Below are positions 53,034 through 61,985 of a DNA stretch of 64,000 nt, piece by piece. The DNA is from JAUWKC01 sp035527845 (GTDB taxonomy: Bacteria > Planctomycetota > Phycisphaerae > Sedimentisphaerales > Anaerobacaceae): NCBI GenBank assembly GCA_035527845.1, contig DATKZT010000041.1, positions 1-64,000 on the forward strand. Direction: 5' to 3'. The notes beneath the pieces were generated by a model. That model did no database searches, was not told the DNA's origin, and worked only from the letters and a program-made list of their open reading frames with translations. Every line of letters begins with the position of its first letter. Within the stretch, counting starts at the first letter, position 1. A program made the position numbers and the translations under genes.

Positions 53034-54773
53034 TCAAAAGGCTTCCGGGAGTATCTGTCGGGCTGCGTCGCGAAGGAAATTGGAGATCTGCCTTTCCGAG
53101 TTCATACTGAGGGTTTTGCGTGCCGCCTGGTTGCAGTCCTCAATGGTCACGGACCGAATAACCTGCTTTATCTCGGGTATCATCGGGGGCGCCAAGGAAA
53201 GCGTTCGGACCCCCATCCCCAAAAGCAGCATGATGTACTCCGGCTCCGAGGCCATCTCGCCGCACACGGCGACCTCGCGCTGCGCCTTGTGTGCATCCTG
53301 TATGACGGTCCGGATGAGCCTGAGCACCGCGGGGTCCGCCGAGGAGTACAGCGTGGAAACCAGCTCATTTCCCCGGTCGACGGCGAGCGTGTACTGGGTG
53401 AGGTCGTTCGTGCCGATGCTGAAAAAGTCCACGTCCCGTGCAAGCGTGAAGGCCGTCAGCGCTGCCGAGGGGGTCTCGACCATTATGCCCACCTCGATGT
53501 CACGATTGTACTTAACCGCCTCATCATCAAGGTCCTCCATGACGTCGCGCATTATCATCTTGGCCTGCATCAGCTCCTGCAGATTGGTTATCAGCGGAAA
53601 CATTATCTTGACGCGGCCCAGCACGGAGGCCCGCAGTATTGCGTGAAGCTGCGTCTTGAACATCATAAGGTTCTGGAGGCAATAGCGAATGGATCTGAGC
53701 CCGAGAAAGGGGTTCGGCTCCGGTGCAAAACGGCGGCTTTGCGTGTACTTGTCGGCGCCAAGGTCAACTGTGCGGATTATGACAGGCCTGTGCTCAAAGA
53801 CGCTGACCGTCTGGGCGTATGCCTCATAATGCTCCTGTTCGGTCGGCTCGGTCTCTCGGTTAAGGTAGAGAAACTCGGTCCGATACAAGCCGATGCCCTC
53901 TCCGCCTTTGTTCAAAGCCAGCTCGGCCTCCTCCGGAAACTCTATATTGCCGAGCAGTGTAACCTTCACGCCGTCGCGTGTGATGGCCGGCTTCTCCCTA
54001 ATCCGGTCCAGCTTGTGCTCCAGCTGGGTAAACTCAACCGAGTACTCCTCGTATTGCCGCAGGGTCTCCTCGTTCGGATTTACTATCACTATCCCGCGGT
54101 TGCCGTCAATGATAACCGTATCGCCCCCGTGGATACTCTCTGTCAGGTCCTCGAGCGCCACGACCGCCGGTATCCCCAGCGACCGCGCCACTATGGCGGT
54201 ATGACTGGTCCTGCCGCCGGCATCGGTCGCCATACCTTTGACAAAGTCCTTGTTGAAACCCGCCGTCTGGGTCGGACTAAGCTCCCGCGCGACCACGACC
54301 GCCTCATCCGTGAGATGCTCCACATCCTCTCGTTTCCTGCCCAGGAGCTGTCGCAGCAAACGCCGCTCAATATCGTAGATATCCGCGGCCCGCTCACTGA
54401 TGTACGCGTCCTTGACCTTCGCAAAATGTGAGGCTATCTCCTGCAGAGTGGTCGAGACGGCATACTCGGCCGTCACTGATTCAGAATGAATCAAGTCGGT
54501 AATCTTCTTCCGCAGCTTCCGATCGTGAAGAAACCGCAGATGAACGGCGAAAATATCTCGTATCTTTCGCTCTTCAATCTCCCCACGCACCGCGTCCATC
54601 TCCGTCAGCTCGGCAATCGCATTCCGAAAGGCGTTGCGCGCCCGCTGGACTTCTATCATCCGTTGAGAGGCCTCTATCGTGCGCCGGGGAATACGATAAT
54701 CTTCAGAGTCAATTATCAACGCCTTGGCTATGGCTATGCCCGGCGAAACGGCAACACCCTTTTTGATCTCCAT
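53034..54773 (-). CDS. ptsI: Phosphoenolpyruvate-protein phosphotransferase (PTS Enzyme I)
   Basis: The 579-aa protein of normal Enzyme I length starts KKGVAVSPGIAIAKALII. It has the phospho-His motif GGRTSHTAIVARSLGIPAVV (His191) and the PEP-binding barrel with FLYLNRETEPTEQEHYEAY, RTVDLGADKY, NPFLGLRSIR, FFSIGTNDLTQYTLAVDRGN and AVCGEMASEP. It transfers phosphate from PEP to HPr. It is the last gene of a minus-strand run DUF502-hpf-ptsN-ptsH-ptsI. No EIIB/EIIC sugar permease is present, pointing to a regulatory rather than sugar-import PTS. A GAF domain as in Enzyme I-Ntr is absent. Confidence 0.95.
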   Translation of the reverse strand: MEIKKGVAVSPGIAIAKALIIDSEDYRIPRRTIEASQRMIEVQRARNAFRNAIAELTEMDAVRGEIEERKIRDIFAVHLRFLHDRKLRKKITDLIHSESVTAEYAVSTTLQEIASHFAKVKDAYISERAADIYDIERRLLRQLLGRKREDVEHLTDEAVVVARELSPTQTAGFNKDFVKGMATDAGGRTSHTAIVARSLGIPAVVALEDLTESIHGGDTVIIDGNRGIVIVNPNEETLRQYEEYSVEFTQLEHKLDRIREKPAITRDGVKVTLLGNIEFPEEAELALNKGGEGIGLYRTEFLYLNRETEPTEQEHYEAYAQTVSVFEHRPVIIRTVDLGADKYTQSRRFAPEPNPFLGLRSIRYCLQNLMMFKTQLHAILRASVLGRVKIMFPLITNLQELMQAKMIMRDVMEDLDDEAVKYNRDIEVGIMVETPSAALTAFTLARDVDFFSIGTNDLTQYTLAVDRGNELVSTLYSSADPAVLRLIRTVIQDAHKAQREVAVCGEMASEPEYIMLLLGMGVRTLSLAPPMIPEIKQVIRSVTIEDCNQAARKTLSMNSERQISNFLRDAARQILPEAF

Positions 54774-54793
54774 CCTGTTCTATCCACCACTTC

Positions 54794-55141
54794 CTAAGTA
54801 TTCTTTCGTCCCGGCGGCGGCGGCTCATCGAACATCTTTTGTTCCACCAGCTCGCGCAGAGACTCCACCGCCTCTGCGGCATTGCTTCCCTCGGCTCTAA
54901 TCCGCAGCCTGGTCCCGCAGGTGGCGGCCAACATTGACATCTGCATAATGCTCTTGCCGTCGACCGTGTTCTCGCTGTTACTGACGGTAATATCGCAATC
55001 AAACCGATTGGCGACATCGACGAACTGCATGGCGGGGCGCATGTGAAGGCCATCGGCATTTTGTATCTCAACCTCGGCCTCGCAAACGACTTTCTCCAAT
55101 CGGTTTTCTCCTGACATTCTGTTTAACCGGGCGCCTGTCAT
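54794..55141 (-). CDS. ptsH: HPr-family phosphocarrier protein
   Basis: The 115-aa HPr carries the active-site His33 in GLHMRPA and a Ser at position 64 in VDGKSIMQMSML, the equivalent of the regulatory Ser46. It accepts phosphate from Enzyme I and passes it to EIIA. It is longer than typical HPr (about 88) at both ends: an N-terminal extension and a Pro-rich tail (FDEPPPPGRKNT). An internal ATG at 55117 (MSGENRLEK) could be the true start. It lies between ptsN (9 nt upstream) and ptsI (20 nt downstream). Confidence 0.92.
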   Translation of the reverse strand: MTGARLNRMSGENRLEKVVCEAEVEIQNADGLHMRPAMQFVDVANRFDCDITVSNSENTVDGKSIMQMSMLAATCGTRLRIRAEGSNAAEAVESLRELVEQKMFDEPPPPGRKNT

Positions 55142-55150
55142 ATCAGTCGG

Positions 55151-55627
55151 CTACAGCAAGCAGGGGTTTTCATCGGCCTCCTGTATGAGGTCCTTGATCT
55201 GTTCTGCGGTCTGTGCCTGTCTTAGGAACTTGCGAAAGCGGTCCTGCTGGAGATGCTTGAAGACGGTCTCCATGGCCTGCAGATGCCGGTCGGGGTTGTT
55301 GGGAGGGCTGACCAGAAGTATAACCGAATAGACGGGCTGCTTGTCGAGGGCGGAAAAATCGATACCTGCGGTGCTTTTTCCGAGGGCGGCAACGACGTCT
55401 TTTACGGCGTGGTGCTTGGCGTGCGGCACGGCTATACCTTTGCCCAAACCGGTGCTGGCCTCATTCTCTCTTTTGATTACGGCCTTTGTAATTTCGCGGC
55501 AATCTGCCTTTGCGAGTCTGCCCGCCTTTTCAAGCGCGGAAACAAGCTCGGCGATGGCGGCATCGCGGTCGCGTGCATTGAACTCCTGGACAATTGCATC
55601 AAAACAGACGAAATCCGCAAATTTCAT
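55151..55627 (-). CDS. ptsN: PTS EIIA component of the fructose/Ntr type
   Basis: The 158-aa PTS_EIIA type 2 domain has its phospho-His in GLGKGIAVPHAKH (His69), preceded by ENEASTGLG and followed by VILLVSPPNNPDRHLQAM. It has no EIIB or EIIC partner here and sits beside hpf, as ptsN does in many proteobacteria, so a regulatory EIIA-Ntr role is likely (control of kinases or transporters by phosphorylation state). GGTGGG precedes the ATG. A gap of about 95 nt separates it from hpf. Confidence 0.9.
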   Translation of the reverse strand: MKFADFVCFDAIVQEFNARDRDAAIAELVSALEKAGRLAKADCREITKAVIKRENEASTGLGKGIAVPHAKHHAVKDVVAALGKSTAGIDFSALDKQPVYSVILLVSPPNNPDRHLQAMETVFKHLQQDRFRKFLRQAQTAEQIKDLIQEADENPCLL

Positions 55628-55723
55628 ACGAATCCCACCAATCCTTTTCGGCCGGCTTTTTCCAGGCGCAGATGGAAATTCCGGTCGCGACCCTAATTGC
55701 TCTCACGCGAAGGCGAGGCGCTC

Positions 55724-56035
55724 TCAGGTTCCATTTGCATGCTTGTTGTCGCGTTCGATACCCTTTCTTCTTCTTAGCTGTCTTTCGAGCTTGTGGGCGG
55801 CAAGATCAATACAAGCGTATGCGTCATCGCCTCTTTCCTTGACAACGAAGACCTTGTTGTGTTCGCCTCTGGCAATTATCTCCACGGTGATGTTAGCACC
55901 TTTATTGCCGTCGATAAGCACTTCGACGCTATTAATACTATTGTAGTAGCGCGGCAATTTCGAGGTTTTTTTTTCGGCGTGGTCCTTTATGGCTTCGGTA
56001 ATTTCGAGATGTTTGCCGGTAATTGTGAACAGCAC
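55724..56035 (-). CDS. hpf: Ribosome hibernation-promoting factor (short HPF/YfiA type)
   Basis: The product of about 103 aa has the HPF fold: LFTITGKHLEITEAIKDHAEKKTSKLPRY at the start, the central NITVEIIARGEHNKVFVVKERGDDAYACIDLAAHKLERQLRR and a short basic tail. It lacks the C-terminal dimerisation domain of long HPF. Family members bind the 30S decoding region and inactivate ribosomes during starvation. The GTG at 56035 is chosen because AAGGAG lies 7 nt upstream and the protein then begins as the family does; a TTG six codons earlier is possible. Confidence 0.9.
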   Translation of the reverse strand: MLFTITGKHLEITEAIKDHAEKKTSKLPRYYNSINSVEVLIDGNKGANITVEIIARGEHNKVFVVKERGDDAYACIDLAAHKLERQLRRRKGIERDNKHANGT

Positions 56036-56057
56036 CGTCGTTCTCCTTAACAAAGTT

Positions 56058-56768
56058 TCAGGAAACTGGCTCTTGTTTTGTATTATTGATCTGCCCGTGC
56101 GGCAATGGGACAGGCCTTGGCGGCGCGGGCGTAACGACTCCGCCTGTAACGATGAATCTGAAGGCCTCCTCGACGGTTATGCCGAGGTCGATGGTGTTCT
56201 TTTTGGGCACCATAACCACAAATCCGGTGAAAGGCGTCGGCGAGGTGGGCACGAGCACCGTAAACAGCTCCTGGTTCAGGTTATCGGCGACTTTTGTCAG
56301 TCCGGAGCCCGTAACAAATCCTATGGACCAGATTCCATCCCGCGGATACTCGATGGCCACGACCCTCTTGAACAGCCTTTTTTGGTCTTCCTCTGTGAGC
56401 AGGAAGTCGGTAACCTGCTTCACAGAAGGATATATGCTCCTGAGCAGTGGTGTGTTCATTATGAACTTCTCGACCATTCGCCAGAGGGTCTTTCCGACGA
56501 CGGTGGCCAGGAGTGCTCCGACAATCAAAACGGCGACGAGGGCCAGGAGAAAGCCTGCCGCTGTCAGAGCATTCTGTATCCAGTCCTTTGCGAGTTCTTC
56601 TTTTGAACCCCCGGCCCAAATTATCAACGTCTCCAGCCAGCCTTTTATGTGCCCACTTATATTGTCGTTTACGAAGGAAAATGCCCAGACCAATATGCCG
56701 ATGGCAACCACTGTGGGCAATAGAACTGCTAATCCGCGTAGGAAGTAGGTTTTGAAGCGTCCTGCCAC
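56058..56768 (-). CDS. DUF502-family inner membrane protein
   Basis: The product of about 236 aa has two N-terminal TM segments (LRGLAVLLPTVVAIGILVWAF and ALTAAGFLLALVAVLIVGALLATVVG). They are followed by the DUF502 signature region with PLLRSIYPSVKQVTDFL, WSIGFVTG, VLVPTSPTPFTGFVVMVPKK and DLGITVEEAFRFIVTGG. Function is unknown. The GTG at 56768 is preferred because AAGGAG then has normal spacing; the ATG at 56774 lies directly on that site. It is the first gene of the hpf-ptsN-ptsH-ptsI run, ending 22 nt before hpf. Confidence 0.88.
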   Translation of the reverse strand: MAGRFKTYFLRGLAVLLPTVVAIGILVWAFSFVNDNISGHIKGWLETLIIWAGGSKEELAKDWIQNALTAAGFLLALVAVLIVGALLATVVGKTLWRMVEKFIMNTPLLRSIYPSVKQVTDFLLTEEDQKRLFKRVVAIEYPRDGIWSIGFVTGSGLTKVADNLNQELFTVLVPTSPTPFTGFVVMVPKKNTIDLGITVEEAFRFIVTGGVVTPAPPRPVPLPHGQINNTKQEPVS

Positions 56769-56961
56769 CGGCATCTCCTTAAAAACACCCCATTGCTGCT
56801 ATCGGCTCCAGTACTCGCTGCCATCGAAGGTGTCCTGCACATACCCTGCTGATATAGGTTAGCGTATCGGCGGGGTGTAGTCAACAAAAAAGTCGTGGCG
56901 GGTGGGCAGAAATAGCATCAAGGATCCGCTGGATTACATGTGCCGGCCGGTCATGCTGCCT

Positions 56962-58299
56962 TCACAGGGACAATGGCGGGGGTCGTTTTGACCAGGACTT
57001 TACGATAATCACGGCAATGATCAGGAGCAACAGGATGATTCCGAGGCACCACAGCGATCGTATGAAGTAGGGTCTCTCGGCGTAGTACAACTGCTCAACA
57101 AAGGCGGGCTGTTTGGCGGATGGCGGAATCGGCTTGTAGCCGAGCAGCAACCTGATATTATCTTCCAGGTCTTGTCTTCCAACGGCTTTGACGTTCCCAT
57201 CTTGATCTATAATCACAAGCGAAGGGAATCTTGACACGCCGTAAAGCTCGATTGTCCTGCCTTTTCCGGGTCCGGGGGCGCACGGGTCGGCCGGGGGCGA
57301 ATCGATGGCTATCCTGAATGGAATTTCCGACAAATCAAGGTCTTTGCGGCTGCTGCTGGCGAAGGCCTTCTTATCAGCGGAGGAATCGTGGATTGCGATA
57401 ATCACCAAACCGTCACGAGAGTATTTGTTGTGAAGCAGGGCAAGCTCGCCAAACATCTCGCGACAGGGTCGGCACCATAAGCCCCAGAAATCGAGCAAAA
57501 CCACTTTCCCCCTGAGCTTTTCGAGGCTTTTTGGACGGCCCTTTATCCAGTCGGCAACCTTCAGCTCGGGGGCCGGCTTGCCAAGGAGGTGGTGGCCCCA
57601 GACCGGCTTGAGCACAACTGTCCCCAGGTCGAGCGTTTGGCCGGCGGCTAACGGCGGCACGGCAACTTCGAAGGGCTCAATAGGGTAGCCCGGCGCCGTC
57701 TGGAGGATGAGATTACAGTCAGCAGGGCAAGGCAAATCCAGAGGGACCGTATGGACAGGCCCCGCGATGTTGCAGTCAACGGTTATGAACGGGTAGAGCG
57801 AGTTTTCAGCTTCAGGGTGTCTCAAGAGCAGGTCAACTCTGAGATTTTTTATAGCAATCTGTTCACTCCCAAACACCACTTTGATATGAGCGGGCGGAGC
57901 GACTGTAACGACGCGAACCTTCTGCCGGTCTGCGTGGGACACTCTGAAGTATCCGAGCGCAGTCAGGGACTCGTCTGAAACGAAGAATGGTATACTGTGC
58001 CGAAGCTGTGGTAACTGGAGAAAGAACAGTCCATTCTCATCAGTCTGGCCCACAATCCGCGCTCGCGGCGAGACCGAGCAGCGATTGCGGGCGCTATCCC
58101 AAACAAGAGAGCCCGTGCGGTAAATCCTCACGTCCGGGACCGGGTTTCCAAGAGCATCCAGCACCCGGCCTTCTACTTTTACCGGATTGTATTGCGGCGG
58201 TTTGGCGGACGCCGATGCGCAAAAACAAATCAGGCACAGAAAGGCAAAAGGCCCAAATAAGAATTTCGCAGATATACTCATGGCTCTATCCGAATACAT
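56962..58299 (-). CDS. TlpA-like thioredoxin with carboxypeptidase-regulatory domain and C-terminal TM, behind cassette 2
   Basis: The product of about 445 aa has a signal peptide (FLFGPFAFLCLICFCASASA), a carboxypeptidase D regulatory-like domain (VKVEGRVLDALGNPVPDVRIYR), a second beta domain, and then a TlpA/ResA-type thioredoxin fold (GKPAPELKVADW, GKVVLLDFWGLWCRPCREM with active WCRPC, cis-Pro in SRFPSLVII). A C-terminal TM (WCLGIILLLLIIAVIIV) with a basic tail anchors it facing outward. Intact CxxC distinguishes it from the AHHQ version at 3836. It starts about 290 nt after the cassette 2 peptidase on the same strand, so a disulfide role for the Cys-rich peptide is plausible. GGAG lies 9 nt before 58299; other starts are possible. 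Confidence 0.8.
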   Translation of the reverse strand: MYSDRAMSISAKFLFGPFAFLCLICFCASASAKPPQYNPVKVEGRVLDALGNPVPDVRIYRTGSLVWDSARNRCSVSPRARIVGQTDENGLFFLQLPQLRHSIPFFVSDESLTALGYFRVSHADRQKVRVVTVAPPAHIKVVFGSEQIAIKNLRVDLLLRHPEAENSLYPFITVDCNIAGPVHTVPLDLPCPADCNLILQTAPGYPIEPFEVAVPPLAAGQTLDLGTVVLKPVWGHHLLGKPAPELKVADWIKGRPKSLEKLRGKVVLLDFWGLWCRPCREMFGELALLHNKYSRDGLVIIAIHDSSADKKAFASSSRKDLDLSEIPFRIAIDSPPADPCAPGPGKGRTIELYGVSRFPSLVIIDQDGNVKAVGRQDLEDNIRLLLGYKPIPPSAKQPAFVEQLYYAERPYFIRSLWCLGIILLLLIIAVIIVKSWSKRPPPLSL

Positions 58300-58584
58300 T
58301 GTTGACGGCTCCAACTGCTCTGGAATCATATCGTCCGGCCGACATTCTGCCAAGCAGAGCGCGGCGTTCCACTATAGCTCGTCACTAATATAGGGTTCCA
58401 GGCAGGAGCGGTGTTGAGTTTAGGTTTTTCGAAGAAATTTTTGCCGGAGGCCCGCCGGCAAACTCCCCAGCGTTTCCAGGCCGATAAGCGATGCAATCAG
58501 TCCGCATCGCGCTGCGCACAAGATTCGCACTGCAAAGTCTGCCGCGCCGGATTCTGCCGGAGGCGTTTCAGGCAAAAATGATGG

Positions 58585-60033
58585 TCAGAGTCGGAAGGCA
58601 AAGACGGGGATGCGGACGGTGCTCATCTCTTTCATGGTGGTATCTACCGTAACGAGGCCCTCAAGCCTGCCTTTTGGGGCCACGCCCGGAACAATGGTGA
58701 CAACCAGGAAATGTTGACTGTCGTTTACCTTTTCACAGGCAGCCTCGAGCCAGGGTTGGTCTGCGGTGACATTGGCAAGCTCAAAGGCCTTATCCGAGCG
58801 CAAGTGAATCTTCCTTGTTCTGTTCTTTTCATCAGCCCTAATCAAGCCAAACTGTACTTGTGACAGCGAGGTCTGTATCGGTCCTCTGACCTCAGCACGG
58901 ATTGGGATTTCAAGTGTTTTACGCGAAGCGCCGATACATGGGATGCGAACCACCTCATTCACTGAGCCGGCAGGAGTGGTGTCGAGCAGCCGAACTCTGA
59001 CCAGATATTCGCGTGGATTTCCAGAGCCAAAATCATTATCTATCTGGCTGACCTCCAGAAATTCCGACGATGCAGCCGCTTCGTGGATGGAAAGCTGCTT
59101 GTCTTCGGCGCCGGGCGTAATTCTTATAAGCAATACTTTTTCTGTGCCCATTGGAAGTACGCCCATAAAAGGGCTCGCAGGATTCACCGTGAACTCTCGT
59201 CTGCGCTCCGCTCTAATGGTTAATATGGTTTCGGGCGCGGATGGGTCGTTCGTTTTCACAAGCGTCTTGCGTGCCGGCAGTTCGCCGAAACGACCTTTAA
59301 CATCGAACCTGATCGTCAGGGGGACGGACGCACCCGGCTTGATTGTCTGGTTTTCGATTGCTGCCGCCGTACAACTGCAATCCGTCTTGACTTCTGTTAT
59401 TACAAGGTCGCCGAGACCCTTATTGGTTATCTTGAAGGTCGCCGATATAACTGTTGTGTCGTCGAAAATTACTCCCGCGTCGAAAAGGAGGTCGTCGATA
59501 AATATCTTGGGCACGCCGGGTTTTGCGTCGGGATCGGGCAGCACCATTTCCTGCTCGTCTATCAACAGGCAGTTTCCCTTCCATTTCCATTTGGTCGTCA
59601 AGTCCTTCGCATTTGTGATAGCGAATGTCTGGGGCGGGTCGATTACGGTGAAATTGGGATCGTCTTTGTTGGGCAGCAGGGCTATGAAGTGGTTTCCATT
59701 GATGTGGAGGATAGCCGGTCGCCTCATCGCGAAAACCATATCTGTGGTGACTCTTGCGCCTAATGTCTTAACGCCGTATGCCTCGGCGAAGGTTTTCAAT
59801 TGCGCCAGATTGGTCCCTCGCTCCGCCGGGGCTACCGGTAACAGCTCGCCATAATGGATGTTTCTGCCGAGATACTGAAGTATTGACACCAGGCAGTACT
59901 GCCCGCATACATTCTTCTCTTTCCTCCCGTAATTTACGCCGGCGCTATCCTCGGAGCTCTTGGCGCCAAGAACTGAGGTGCACACAACCATTGCGAAGAC
60001 CAGGAAAGCACCTATTCTCATTCTCCCTTGCAT
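58585..60033 (-). CDS. Exported C39-type cysteine peptidase fused to DUF1573-like domains, cassette 2
   Basis: The 482-aa product has a signal peptide (MRIGAFLVFAMVVCTSVLG). The C39-like domain has KNVCGQYCLVSILQYLG with Cys43, NGNHFIALL with His115 and VIDPP with Asp132. From about residue 175 it has a DUF1573-like domain (FIDDLLFDAGVIFDDTT, TDCSCTAAA with Cys-x-Cys) and further HYDIN-like repeats. The layout equals the protein at 20277. There is no ABC ATPase or TM bundle, so cleavage would take place outside the cytoplasm after export. The oxyanion-type Gln before the Cys is missing, as in the cassette 1 copy. It overlaps the preceding gene by 16 bp from the ATG at 60033; an ATG at 60021 gives an ATGA overlap like cassette 1. 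Confidence 0.82.
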   Translation of the reverse strand: MQGRMRIGAFLVFAMVVCTSVLGAKSSEDSAGVNYGRKEKNVCGQYCLVSILQYLGRNIHYGELLPVAPAERGTNLAQLKTFAEAYGVKTLGARVTTDMVFAMRRPAILHINGNHFIALLPNKDDPNFTVIDPPQTFAITNAKDLTTKWKWKGNCLLIDEQEMVLPDPDAKPGVPKIFIDDLLFDAGVIFDDTTVISATFKITNKGLGDLVITEVKTDCSCTAAAIENQTIKPGASVPLTIRFDVKGRFGELPARKTLVKTNDPSAPETILTIRAERRREFTVNPASPFMGVLPMGTEKVLLIRITPGAEDKQLSIHEAAASSEFLEVSQIDNDFGSGNPREYLVRVRLLDTTPAGSVNEVVRIPCIGASRKTLEIPIRAEVRGPIQTSLSQVQFGLIRADEKNRTRKIHLRSDKAFELANVTADQPWLEAACEKVNDSQHFLVVTIVPGVAPKGRLEGLVTVDTTMKEMSTVRIPVFAFRL

Positions 60034-61229
60034 GGCTGGCCCCTCTGCTTGTTAGCTTTTTCGGTCCTTACCCTGTGGACTATCAGGCCCGAGATCACAA
60101 CAACTGCCAGCAGAACCAAAAACCAGATGAGATTAGTGTGCTCTTCTGGAGTCTGGGCAAGTGGTGTGGGCTGTCTGTTTTCATCACGCACCTGCATTGG
60201 GGAGTTGCCGGCTGGTGGCGATTCAGGGGTGGATTGGGTGAAGTCGGCTTGATTGTCGGCTTTGTTTGGAGTTGGTTCCTCCAGCGGTCGGCCCTCGAAC
60301 AGGGGTTGTTCGGGTCCACCAATAACCAGCCAGTCCTGGGTAATTCCATCCCATACCTTGGTTCCGTGCGGGAACTCGAGTTCGAACGTCTCCTCCGGCA
60401 CGTCAATATTGAACTGGGCTTGGGTTACACGCATCTTATACTCAATATGGGGTTGCGCTTCTCGTCCGGCCTGGGGATACCGCATCTGTTCGCGCTCCGC
60501 AATATACCATATCTCATCGTTGTACTGCTTCAGCTTGAAGTTTGTCTCATAATCCTTGGCCCCCGTTCCGAGGAAGCATTCTATCTTGACAATGTTGAAC
60601 CCCTTGTTTCCGTCGATGGTGAAATGGTAGCTTGTGCCCTTGCCTTTTCGCCCCTCCAGCACATAGATGCCGGGTGCCGGGCTCTCCAGAAGGTTAAAGG
60701 AGTATTTTGCCAGTAGCTCCCGATTATTCAAGTCGAAGGGCCACCCGAACAGCATCTTGCTCAGCAAGTTGGAATTCTTGTCCCGCAGGTACTGCCACCC
60801 AAGCAGTGTCCTCCCTTCACCTTTGATTTTGTTCTCCAGCCGCCGCTGCTGTGTACCATTGAAGACCGCCGTCGAACGCCGCACGTCATAAGGCTCCTCA
60901 CTTTCGCTTGTCTTGAAGGTCTTTTCCAGACTATCGATACGCGAGCGAATCCCGCTGACCGTCACCACGTACTCGCGCAGCTCTTGCGGTGTTTCGTCGG
61001 GCATCTTGAACCCGGGCTTTATGAAATAGAACACCGTCGGGTCTACTGTCTCGTAAGTCCATTTGACTTGCATAGTCCGCGCAGGTGCCGAAGATTGACG
61101 GATGGTCTCCAAAATCGACTCGACTGGCACATCCCCATCAAGCCTATCGATTCCCTCCCCTATTACGGTGGAACATAATAGAGTAGTAGCTAAAACCAGC
61201 GTCACAAGTACTATTTCGCTGTTTTGCAT
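60018..61229 (-). CDS. Secreted LolA-like protein with C-terminal TM anchor, cassette 2
   Basis: The 403-aa product has a signal peptide (IVLVTLVLATTLLCSTVIG), a beta-rich domain (MQVKWTYETVDPTVFYF, YHFTIDGNKGFNIVKIE), the conserved segment FPHGTKVWDGITQDWLVIG, a Pro/Thr-rich linker and one C-terminal TM (LIWFLVLLAVVVISGLIV) with a Lys/Arg tail. It is the equivalent of the 431-aa protein of cassette 1 by position, topology and the FPxGTxxxD...VIG segment. GAGGAT lies 6 nt before the ATG. The function is unknown; it may be a membrane-held chaperone or receptor for the peptide. Confidence 0.75.
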   Translation of the reverse strand: MQNSEIVLVTLVLATTLLCSTVIGEGIDRLDGDVPVESILETIRQSSAPARTMQVKWTYETVDPTVFYFIKPGFKMPDETPQELREYVVTVSGIRSRIDSLEKTFKTSESEEPYDVRRSTAVFNGTQQRRLENKIKGEGRTLLGWQYLRDKNSNLLSKMLFGWPFDLNNRELLAKYSFNLLESPAPGIYVLEGRKGKGTSYHFTIDGNKGFNIVKIECFLGTGAKDYETNFKLKQYNDEIWYIAEREQMRYPQAGREAQPHIEYKMRVTQAQFNIDVPEETFELEFPHGTKVWDGITQDWLVIGGPEQPLFEGRPLEEPTPNKADNQADFTQSTPESPPAGNSPMQVRDENRQPTPLAQTPEEHTNLIWFLVLLAVVVISGLIVHRVRTEKANKQRGQPCKGE

Positions 61230-61326
61230 GATTCTATCCTCAAAATTAAACGCATGCTCCCCACTTTACAATAATGCACGACTGTCGCACAAAGCCGCCC
61301 CTCAGTCGACCCAGTCGCAATATTTG

Positions 61327-61361
61327 ATGCTCTGGTATTCCTTTTCGGAATACCAGAGCAT
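61327..61361 (-). terminator. Long perfect hairpin between peptide gene and maturation genes, cassette 2
   Basis: ATGCTCTGGTATTCC and GGAATACCAGAGCAT form a perfect 15-bp stem with a 5-nt loop, about 100 nt after the peptide stop. No T run follows on the minus strand, so it may stabilise or process the mRNA rather than terminate it. It occupies the same place as the 12-bp hairpin in cassette 1, with unrelated sequence. Confidence 0.6.
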
Positions 61362-61465
61362 TCTTCTTTTCCTGCGTCGAGCGAGCCAGCAGGGCTCTGG
61401 GTCATCCCCAGCAGAAGATGTTTGACACCCTGTGGAAGTCATCGCTTGCCTCATGGGAAAACCGG

Positions 61466-61921
61466 TTAAAGACTGCAACCGTCGTTCTTGAACCAGACAT
61501 CTGTTGCATAGTCCGGACTGGCCACTGGGGTGCAGCCGGAACTGGTCCACACGTCTCCTTGGCAATTTGTCGCCGCAGGGGTCCCTTCGGTGCAGGAGTC
61601 CGAACTGTTACTGGTCTTATAGCACGCCGTAACGTCATCATCGTCACCATCATTTCCCTTACAGTAATAAGCAGTACCTCCGGGCGCCCTCTCACTGCTA
61701 CACTGGGAACACTCGATGTCTGAACAGTCCTTAGTCTGGCACTTACACTTTGAGCCGATTGCGCCGCAGTTGCACCATGTCACTCCGCCGGTTAGCGAGG
61801 CCAGCTCACCATCGGACAATAGTCTAATTTGGCCCCTTGCGGCAGAGACGGCAGTAAAACCTACGGCCATAGCCATCACCAGCAGCCCGCAACAGATCAA
61901 TTTCCATTTCTGCATCTTCAT
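61466..61921 (-). CDS. Cys-rich double-glycine leader peptide precursor, cassette 2 (intact)
   Basis: The 151-aa precursor has a Sec-type signal peptide (KWKLICCGLLVMAMAVGFTAVSA, about 5-27). The second leader part is LLSDGELASLTGG with GG at 45-46, the classic LSxxEL...GG double-glycine motif. The 105-residue core begins VTWCNCGAIGSKCKCQTKDC and has 13 Cys. In the leader, L35, S36, E39, G45 and G46 match the cassette 1 precursor at identical positions. The predicted order is Sec export, then cleavage after GG by the C39 protein encoded downstream, with disulfide formation. AGGGG lies 8 nt before the ATG. The activity of the core (toxin, signal or structural) is unknown. Confidence 0.82.
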   Translation of the reverse strand: MKMQKWKLICCGLLVMAMAVGFTAVSAARGQIRLLSDGELASLTGGVTWCNCGAIGSKCKCQTKDCSDIECSQCSSERAPGGTAYYCKGNDGDDDDVTACYKTSNSSDSCTEGTPAATNCQGDVWTSSGCTPVASPDYATDVWFKNDGCSL

Positions 61922-61985
61922 AATAAAATCCCCTTAATTCACCTTAGTTCACAAGAACAGAACAAGAAGAGTTCCAGATTTATTG

